Below, in pieces: positions 52,301 through 60,850 of a stretch of DNA of 64,000 nt. Both the position numbers and the translations under genes were made by a program. The notes beneath the pieces were generated by a model. The model was not told the DNA's origin. It ran no database searches and saw only the letters and a list, made by a program, of their open reading frames with translations. Positions within the stretch are counted from its first letter, which is position 1. Every line of letters begins with the position of its first letter. This DNA comes from Ustilago trichophora (Eukaryota; Basidiomycota; Ustilaginomycetes; Ustilaginales; Ustilaginaceae), in assembly GCA_900323505.1 (NCBI GenBank), contig OOIN01000037.1:186001-250000 (forward strand), given 5' to 3'.

Positions 52301-55300
52301 CCGCCAAAGAACCAACAGCGTTTCCAGCTGAGAGTTTGTCTAACGATGCAGAGCTGTGGCCCGAAGACAAGCCCTGCTTCTGCGAGTTGCTTCGCGACAT
52401 TTCCTCGGATCCATCGTTTTCAGAAGGACGTCGGATCGGAATCGCCTTGCTGCCAGTCTCTCTAGAGAAGAAGTTAGGGTCGCGAATAGAAGGCAAAATT
52501 TTCTCTTCAGCTTCTCGCTGTCCCTCCTGAGGCTGACCCCAATCAGGCAGTGTGGGACGCTTGAAGCTGGTCGATCCGCCAAAGTGTTGCCCACTCTTTG
52601 CCCAGGTCGGCACGAAAGACGGTGCATCAGCGGCGAATCGAGATTCATGCGAAACAGCACGCTGCTGTTGACCAAAGCCTGGAGGAAGGAAAGGTGGCGG
52701 CCCTTGCCTAGCCAGCGTGCTGAAGCTGCGCAGAGGGCCCTCGATACTCGCCGCCGAAGCTTTAGGACGGGGAGGACTGGTGCTGTAGGCAGCATAGCGC
52801 TCGTCATCGCTGTTGTAGTCGATGGGTCCGTAGCGCGTTCGCTTTTCGCGACCTTGCATCTCGCGCTTCTCGGCATCCTGTTCACCTGCATCGCCATCGA
52901 AGCCTGTCGCAGCCCCATTGGGCGAAGTGATGCGTACTGACTCTGGCACTTGCAGACGCACCGGTGCTTTAAAAGTAAAGGCACCGGGTGTGAAGGACGG
53001 TGCTCCCACATTGAGATGGGGTGCGTTGGCAGGTACATCGCCAAGCGCGCTCGATCCGAAGCTGGAAGTCTTGATGCTAGGCAAGCGGAAGTGACCCGGC
53101 GTGCCCTCCTGTGCATCTTTGACACTCGATACGGGAGCAGAGACAGTCCGAGTCGCAGCGCTTCCACCGCCAAACTTGAATTCCTTGGCACCGGGATTGA
53201 GCATCGAAATGCCCGAGAGCCGTCCGAGCGTTCCAGACATGGGAGGGCCATTGCCCTGACGAGCTGGAGCTGGCGAGTTGTTCATCGCCACAGGCTTGGG
53301 CGGCGGGAAGCGGAAGTCCTGGCTAAGACGTGGGCCGTCGTCTGCCCGTCTGGGACGATCTGCGTGACCAAACGTCTGGCTGTCATCCACGTCAGACTGC
53401 ACCTCGTCCGAAGGGTTGCTGATGATCTCGTCTTGTTGGGAGCGTCGCCTCTGCTCGTAATCGTAGCGGCCGTGGTCGTGGATATCGGCCTCGCCGATGC
53501 TGCTGCTGGGGAGCGTGTTGTCGGTGTTGGCTCGACCGCGTTGGCGAAGCCTTCGCTCTCGACGAGCGGCTCGCTCAGCTGCACGATGTTGTCGACGCAA
53601 GATGCGCTCTTCCCTTGCCGCCTCTTCGTCGGAAGGATTGCTAAACTGCTCGTCAGATGGGGTGAGCGAGTCTCTCAGACTGTCGTCGTCTGACATGTCA
53701 TCGTACTCGTGGCGATGGTGAGCATCGCCAAAGGCAGACAAGTGGGCGCTGCCGCGACGAGCATGCCAGTGCTCGGGCCCATATTCGTCGATCTCGTCGT
53801 CAAAGTCGGAAGCATCTGCATCCTCGCTCGGGTTGGTGCGGATCTCGAGCTCCTCACCTTGAGACAGGATTTCACCATCGCTGCCTTCGCCTCCACGGCG
53901 AGAAGTGCTTACAGAAATCCTCGAAGCCTGTCTTGCGTGCCTCTTAGAAGCTCCCCTTTCAGCTTGAGGCTCAGGGTCGTAACCGAAACCTCTACCCAGA
54001 TCTTTCCAGCTACCACTTCCCGTACCCTTTGCGCCATCGAAGGTACCTTCAGCAAGTTCAGCCTCCTGTTCACCATCGTCTTCAGCAATCTTGGCGAGGA
54101 AGGGTTCCGCCCTGCCTACCATCGCTTCGGAATCCGACAATGGCTTCTCGGGCAAATCCTGAGCTTCCGAAGGAGGCTTGGACGGGCCCTCGTCCGAATT
54201 GGCACGAATCATGTCAAGAGCGCTGAACACCTCCGGACCGAAGGGTCCACCGGAGCTAGGCAAGCCGAGCGACATGGTGTGGCTGTGCTTGAGCGGTGGG
54301 CGAAGATACAGATCGGTGCTCTCACCGCGGCGGCGAGCAAAGGCTTCACGCAGCCGATTCGGAAGATCCGTCTGGAAGCGACCAAACGGCTTGTTGGCGC
54401 CTTCGAGACTTTTCGCCTGATCATCATCGATGGGTTGGTTAGGATCATCACGCAAGAGCTGCTGTGACTGCAAGAAGCGGTTGAGCTTGAACGAGACCAT
54501 GCTTGGATCGGCTGGAGTGGAGATGGAGAGACTGCGCCCCTTGTGGTCGGTGTTGAAAGCGGCAAATTCAGATGGCAACAACGGCTTGGGACGAACCAAG
54601 GGCAGGAAGAGGTCCTGCTCGGTAGCCTCGGCTTCCATCTGCTGCTCCTCGAGGCGCATTTCTCGGTATTCGTCCCACGCGCTCATGCCTGGAAGGTAGA
54701 TGTCGATGGTATCTGGCAAGCCGCGAGAGTGTGGCCATGGCTCAGGATGGATCTCGCAAGAGACGATAGCATCCTCGGGTACCTCGATGGAGGGAACGAG
54801 GTCATGCTGGCTCGATTCCCACGGCTGTCGTTGAACCCACTTCTGACGTGTCAACGCTGCAGCGCGAGCATGACGACGTTTTGCAGCTTCGGCTTTGCTG
54901 GCATCTGTGGCCTCAGCGTCGGGCTCTTCTCCGAGCTGAATCTGTGGCTGAGCTAGAAGAGCGTGGTCCTCAGGCAGAGGCTGCTCGTTGGGCAACGAGA
55001 CAATGACCTTTTTCTTTGCCTTGAGTGCAGCCAAGCTTGCAGCAAATGCAGCCGGATTCATAGATATTGATGGGGTAGAATTGTGACGCGTTGTCTTGAG
55101 CGGAGTGACAGGCTGCGGACCTTTGCCCTTTCTCAGCTTCATACCGGCGCCGTTGATGAGTGCTGCCGGGTAGGGCAGGCCCAAATTTGGCTGCCCCTGA
55201 GGCATCATGAAAGGGCTTGGTGGAACCGAGGTGTTGGGTGAGAGAGGAGATGGTGGGCCTGCGAAGCCAGTGGAATGGGGCAAGTTGGTCATGATGGGAG

Positions 55301-55870
55301 GTGTAGCGAGAAAGGCGGGTAATCCGGTGAGCTGGACGCTTGCCGGATTCATGGCGTGACCCAACCTATGGGCTGGTAGAGGCGAACGGGATGGGTTTGT
55401 GATGGAAGGTGGAGCGGAGTGGTAAGGAGTTGCGGGGGTCTGTGGCTTGAAGATGGCTGGAGGAGCTGCGGCGGGTACAAAGGGGCGGGAAGTGGCATTC
55501 ATGTGAACCATTCCGCCGGGCACGCCACCGCCTGGGGTCATCTGGTTTTGGATTTGAGAGAGCTGTCGGACATGAAGCGTGAAAGTACAATGGTGTTAGC
55601 AGGAGTGCTCGTGTAGACGACAGGTTTGTAACAAGATGGTCTGAGGCCTAGTCAATGCTAGATAGCCCTCACTGTGGTGTGACAGAGGAAAGATCGACAT
55701 ACCATTGCGGGTTGAAACACTTGAGCTGGCGGACCATTGGGGTCCTGTAACGGTGTCCCTGGACCCGACGCTGAAGGTGGGATGTGGAGTGGTGAAGGCT
55801 GTCGTGCTGTTGGAGCGGCGCCAGCTGGCTGAAAGACGGGCGCGGCAACGTTGAGCGAGCTTCCGTCCAT
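49329..55870 (-). CDS. upa2: Upa2-like endosomal mRNA-transport scaffold (multi-PAM2, two exons)
   Basis: Exon 1 is 55703-55870 and exon 2 is 49329-55562; the 140-nt intron (55563-55702, GTATGT...CAG) falls between codons. Product 2,133 residues. PAM2 motifs that bind the MLLE domain of poly(A)-binding protein: LNVAAPVFQP (residues 6-15, exon 1), MNATSRPFVP (77-86), LNPGAKEFKF (844-853, last Pro replaced by Phe) and LNVGAPSFTP (906-915). Residues about 1,300-2,030 are a long region of predicted coiled coil (heptads rich in Glu/Lys/Gln/Leu), and the last residues are GGWWS, the GWW tail that in Ustilago maydis Upa2 is needed for endosome association. The middle is disordered and acidic/Ser-rich. 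Upa2 is a core scaffold of Rrm4/Pab1 mRNA transport on shuttling early endosomes. The start ATG at 55870 has AAAC before and G after it; the GTG at 55879 is not used. Shares an upstream region with the Vma12-type gene. Confidence 0.9.
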
Positions 55871-56943
55871 GTTTGCCACGTTGTACGCAACGGATGAAGG
55901 AATGCTGTGTGAGGCGTGGAGCGCCCTGACACGTCCTCGTCTCTACTACTGGCAGAAGAGTCCAATGAGGCCGCAGGGGCAAACGCAGATGCAGGAAGAG
56001 CAAAAAGGATGGCGAGCGAGCCTAGATGCAAGCCATTGATTGTATTGGTGGTGCGGTGCGATTGTGTTGCTGTGAATCTGATGGAAGCGTTGAGGATGAT
56101 GATGATGGTCTATGCTATCAGCGCTTTGCTGTACGGTAACGGGTAGTGGTGGAGTGATGAGAAAGCTGAGCGGCGCTGGGGCCAATGTGGATAGCCAGCT
56201 AAAGGCGCAGTACAGTGGTTGGATTGATTGGAATGATGAAGGCAAGTGATGCACGCAAGCGTGTGTGTGTGTGTGCCTGTGTGAGGGTGTGTGTGGGTGA
56301 AAGGTCCATTTTTTGTGCCTGTGTGTGTGCGTGTGCATGGCATGGCATGCGTGTGAACGTCCTCTCGGTAAAGTCACACACGCATGCTGATTCAAAGCGT
56401 CAGATTTTGAGCTTTCTTGTTCTTTTTTTCCTTTGGGGCGTTGGCGTACAGAGAAAAGGCAACCCTTTTTTCGACCTCCGCAACTTTTTTTTTTTTTTTT
56501 TGCTAAAATCACATCCCCGCATTTTACGCTGCTGTACAATTCACCGATCTACTTCACAGTGAGCTGTTCTGTACTGTATCGCCTCCTTCTCCTCCACAGC
56601 ACAAGCTATCACAGGCTTGAATGTGGAGGACAGAGTGCAGCAAAGCAAGCAAGATCACAAGTCTGTTCCTGAACCTCAAAGAAATGTGACTTTGAGGAGA
56701 AGATGGACAAAAAAGGATCGGCAAAGTGCATGTTTCAGAAACACGCGCCGCATCGCGTTAAAAAAGACCAACACTTTTGCTGTGCATCCACTTCACTCGG
56801 CCGGTCTTTCATTCGCGCTGTTAGAGTCGCGAGTGTGGATGATGGCCGAATTCCGCGATTCAGCTTGGCCTTCTCCTCTTCTTGACGCTGTACTTCCATC
56901 TTTCTCTTCTTGACTAGACAACCATAGGAAGGGATAGGGGAAC
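55871..56943. promoter_or_regulatory. Divergent region between upa2-like and Vma12-type genes
   Basis: 1.07 kb between head-to-head starts. Contains GT/TG-rich runs (56260-56332), a poly-T run (56486-56502) and a TACTGTA motif at 56572-56578. Short frames on both strands are low complexity. No other gene supported. Confidence 0.55.
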
Positions 56944-57972
56944 ATGACAAAGCTCGTCCTGTCTCCATCCAACTCACGGCTTCTCAGGCGGCTGGGAAAG
57001 GAAAGCAAGTCAAACCATCATGCGGTTCAATCGCTCAAGAAGGCCCTCGACGATCAACCGGAGCAAGCCAAGATGACGGTGCAGAGTCCTGCTGTTCCCA
57101 CCGCCAGCTCCACCGAAGCTGTTCTACCATTAATTGTGGATCATACAATACTGCTTAGCATCGCATCATGGGCACAAGGCGAAGAAGCTGTCGATGTGGA
57201 TCAAGCCAAGCTCAAGCTCTCCTCGCTCGTGGCTGGGTCACACGTCTACATCCCGCCCAAACCTGTTTTTCAAAGAGTTAGTCACCCCACTCACAACCCA
57301 TCCACCTCTGTATATGTGATGAGTTGAATGGAATGCTGACCTCTGTCTCTTTCGAACATCTAACTGTGATGATATTTGCAGTCCAAGGAACTAGACGAAT
57401 CCCTAACAGCAATCCGTAGGGCCCAAGAGGAAGCCGAATACCAACGTATCTCGACCACCCTCCCCACCACCTCTTACAAGATCCCTTCTTCCTACGTCAA
57501 CATCTCCGGCGTTGACCCTACCCTTTCCCTCTCCCAGCGCATATCCTCGCACACGCAATCGCCCCTCCACCACACCTCCAATTCCACCACCACCACCTCC
57601 CGAGCCCTTTTAGGTCAAGGCGAGGAACAGGCATGGAAAGAAGCCCAACAGACGCTCAGTGTCATTCTCAACATCTTTCTCTCCACTTTGGCCACCGCCA
57701 CCGCAGCATGGTGGGCCAGCGGCAATGTCAACGTAGGCCACAAGGTGTTGGTCAGCATGCTGGTGGCAGTCGTAACAGCAGTGGCGGAAGTGGTGCTATA
57801 CAACAGGTATAGCGTCTACGTTGGGCAGAGTAAGAGGATCAAAACTAGCCGGATGAAGGGGTCCGATCTCCACAAGACAGGAGTAGATTTCAAGCCATTA
57901 CAGTTGCATAGAGGCACGCCAAAACTACAGGAGAGAACAAAGACGTCTACTCTGAACAAAGATCCTTCATGA
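56944..57972 (+). CDS. VMA12: Vma12/Vph2-type V-ATPase assembly factor (two exons)
   Basis: Exon 1 is 56944-57276 and exon 2 is 57382-57972; the 105-nt intron (GTTAGT...GCAG) lies between codons. Product 307 residues from the first ATG, or 264 from the second at 57073. The family signature sits just after the junction: SKELDESLTAIRRAQEEAEYQRI. Two hydrophobic segments follow (LSVILNIFLSTLATATAAWWASG and VLVSMLVAVVTAVAEVVLYN) and a Lys/Arg-rich cytosolic tail, the topology of yeast Vma12/Vph2 and animal TMEM199. These ER proteins help assemble and stabilise the V0 sector of the V-ATPase, so the gene is functionally linked to the subunit H gene 45 kb away in the same window. Converges with the ARMT1-like gene, only 122 bp between stops. 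Confidence 0.88.
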
Positions 57973-58094
57973 ATCCGTCACCTTTAATTATCACGCATAC
58001 AGTACATTTTCACGCTAAAAGGAAGAATGAAAACAGTTTGTGCACTTTTCAAGATCCTTTCACAAGCTCAAGTCTTGCTATCTACACTACAACT

Positions 58095-60023
58095 TTACTT
58101 GTCCTTGGCACAGTACTGCACAACGGCCCATTTGCCATCCACTCTCCACTTGGGATCCTCCTTCTCCACCTCTGCTTCCTGGCCCTGCTTCAATCCAACG
58201 CAGACATCCGCCTTGTTTGTCCTCAGTGCCAGGATCTCTACTGTACCAGCCAAGGGTCCCAAAGCCTCACGGAAGCTCGTGTCCGACTTCCACGTGGCAT
58301 CCGAGGTGAGTTTGCGGTAGTTGAGGTCTCCCTTGAAAATCACCAAGTCGCTCTTGGACGCGAGCTCGGCGTGAAGCTCGGGTGCATACGTGGCCATGTT
58401 GGCGTACGAGACCGGTTGAGTCCAAAATCCGTTGCTTGCGCCAGTGTCGGCGCCCAGAGGAGTGTCGAGAGGTACGGAAAGCTTGAATCGGCCAGATTCC
58501 ATGTGCTTCATCCACCTCCTCACCATGGCTTGCACGGGTGTTTGAGAAGAGGGAGTCTCATCCTTGACAGTGGTCGATCGACCACGACCGTGTCGCTCGT
58601 CGTCGGCGGTAGGCTCTTCGTCGTGAATCGAGAGCGAAGAGAAGCGCGAGCTGTCCATGACGTACGATCTAGAGGGAGAGATGGTCTGCGATCGCGCATT
58701 CTTAAAGTAAGCAGGGTCCATTTGGAAGTTGCGGCTGCCAGCGGGAGCACGGCCTCGTCCAGTCGAGTCGACACTGCCATCCCTCGCCTGGAGGTGCAAG
58801 CTGCCGGGAGGGTGGGGCGAACGACCACGGTCCTTGCTATCGGCCATCTGCAGCGAACGCGAGCCAGCGGGAGAGGCACCCTGACCGCCAGAGGCATTGA
58901 ACGAGTACTTGCTTGGGTCAGCCTGCAAGTCACGGCTTCGGCTGACACTGCGGTGACGATCCTGTCCAGCATCCTCGTGTCTGGCAAAGAAGCTAGGTTC
59001 GAGAAGCGACTCGATCGTGTGTCGGAAGTCAGCGGGTGTGACGTCCGAGACGAACCAAGGCATGTTCTTGGGGTGGAAGACCACCTCGGCGACGTGAGGG
59101 GTGGTCAGGAGCCAGTCGGCAAAGATCATATCGGTGATCAGCTCAAAGCCGGCGTTGTCGAGGACAATGTCGACACGGCCATCCTTGAGCGATGAGATCT
59201 TGTTCCAAGCCTGGTCGAGGTCGTTGGCGAGGATGAACTTGCTGCGAGCTTGTTGCTGCTCTCTGCCGGTGGTTTGCAGAGCTTGCAGATCGGAATACGA
59301 CAAGTTGGTGAGCAGGCTGAGATCGGTAGCGTTGCCCCAGAGCGACATCTGGGCCATCTCGTGGAAGAGGATTTCACGACCCTCGGGGGTCGACTCGGGA
59401 CCCTGCTGGGAAGAGAGCGACTTGGTGACGAGATCCTCGATGGTGACAGCGAGTGCGCTGATGGCAGTACCGGAGCTCTTGAACGTGTCGAGCTTGGACT
59501 TGGAGAAGGGGTCGTACTGCTTCCAGTGCTCGCTGCGAGCAAAGAAGCTCCTGAGCAGACGGTAGAGGTAGCACTCGGCAAAAAGCCAAGGAGCGCTAAA
59601 CCAGGTCCACTTTTCCTTTTCCAAGGTCGAGTCAAAGAGCTCTGTCGAGGGACCATTGTCAGCATCGTTGCCAGAGACGACGCCGATGGGCTCGAGGGGA
59701 CGGTCACGGCTCATGTCATGCTTGAGGGCAGCCACCTTTTCGATGATCTGCTTGCCTTCTTCGATCTTTGCGGACTGGTTGGTGCGCGAGTAGGAGAGGG
59801 CATAGTTGGCGCTGTAGATGGCGTCGATGACCTGGGTGAGGATAGCAGGCCAGCGGTGGACCGTCGACTCGTAAGCGAAGCTGCGAAGAGAGGCAATAGA
59901 TGAAGGTCAGGTCAGCGTCATGGTCTGTGAGATGAAATCATGTAGCTGTGCAGCATCATCTAGTGCTACTTACCTCGACTTGTCCTTGGCAGACGATGGT
60001 GCGACAGGAGGAGACCAGACCAT
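58095..60023 (-). CDS. DUF89/ARMT1-family damage-control phosphatase (two exons)
   Basis: Exon 1 is 59974-60023 and exon 2 is 58095-59880; a 93-nt intron (GTAAGT...GCAG) splits a Ser codon. Product 611 residues. The DUF89 fold is recognisable: FAYESTVHRWPAILTQVID, the LWGNATDLS motif, the metal-site DNAGFE at residues 258-263, HPKNMPWFVSDV and the C-terminal ALRTNKADVCVGLK with GKWAVVQYC. Family members (human ARMT1, yeast YMR027W) are metal-dependent phosphatases acting on damaged phosphometabolites; carboxyl methyltransferase activity has also been proposed. The gene is about 170 residues longer than human ARMT1 because of a Ser/Arg/Gly-rich insertion at residues about 318-465 that contains repeats of the form GSRxLQxxDP. 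The inserted block lies between the HTIESLLEPSFF helix and the MVRRWMKHM helix, inside the catalytic fold but away from the metal residues. Confidence 0.9.
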
Positions 60024-60343
60024 TGTTGAGTGTAGAGAGCGTGACGAGGACGCTGTTTGAGAGATCTTGCTTGGAAGGGGATCGTCAACAAAGTGAGTCT
60101 TTTGAGTAGATGATGACGGTGGTGGTGGAGGCAAAGATGGTGAGAGAAGCAATGCGATGTGAATGATTGGCTGGTAACGGGGCAAGCTGTTTTTGGGAAG
60201 AAAGCGACTGTAGTACAGCACTGTACAGCACAAGTGTGGCTCGTGCAGGGTCACATGCAACTCGCAGCCAAAATCGCATCCACAGTCAACAAGCACCGCG
60301 GCCCGAGACCAGCCAGCCATTTTGACATTTTGTCTCTTCTTTC

Positions 60344-60372
60344 TACAGTACAGTACTGTACTGTACTGTACA
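60344..60372. repeat. Palindromic TACAGTAC/TACTGTA repeat
   Basis: Positions 60344-60365 form a 22-bp perfect palindrome around a central GTAC, with one more TGTA unit to the right. Lies about 320 bp before the ARMT1-like start. Confidence 0.92.
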
Positions 60373-60536
60373 TCCAGCTGTCCTCTTTCGCAACATCATC
60401 AAATGACAAGGTCTCGACTTTGCGCAAGATGCAGTGTGGTGCTTTCAACAGACAACCATCAGAGTCTTTTTCATTTCTCTCTTGAGTTTGGTGGCATTCT
60501 TTTTCAATGTCAATAAATTAATTGATGCGACAAACA

Positions 60537-60537
<1 letters not shown>

Positions 60538-60582
<45 letters not shown>
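60538..60582. repeat. Poly-A tract, 45 bases
   Basis: Longest homopolymer in the window, preceded by ACAC as is the one at 39826. On the minus strand it is a T run between two tandem genes. Confidence 0.95.
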
Positions 60583-60585
<3 letters not shown>

Positions 60586-60850
60586 GATCAACTTGACCTG
60601 CCAATACCTTCACCATGACACATAGCCCATGACTGCTGCCATCCAGAGACCGCCAAACTCGTTCAACACAGTCACATTGGTGTGAGAATCAACCAACATT
60701 GCCATTTTGCATCGTATCAAGTGCCATCTGAACGTGACCACGACGAAACGAGAAAAAAAAAGGTCGCAGCCAATCTTGTCGTGTCGAGTTAACAAGGTAT
60801 CGATCGCATCGACAAAGATCGCATTGTTGCAATCGTCTGTCAACCGGTCA

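Larger units (their letters stand above)
60024..60850. promoter_or_regulatory. Region upstream of ARMT1-like gene with palindrome and poly-A
   Basis: 827 bp between the ARMT1-like start and the stop of the PSP1 gene (tandem minus strand). Contains a TACAGTAC palindrome (60344-60365) about 320 bp upstream of the ARMT1 ATG and a 45-base poly-A run (60538-60582). No coding frame supported. Confidence 0.6.

Noticed and set aside
57969..59195. 408-codon plus-strand frame opposite the ARMT1-like gene
   Set aside because: Antisense shadow; the minus strand carries the conserved DUF89 motifs.
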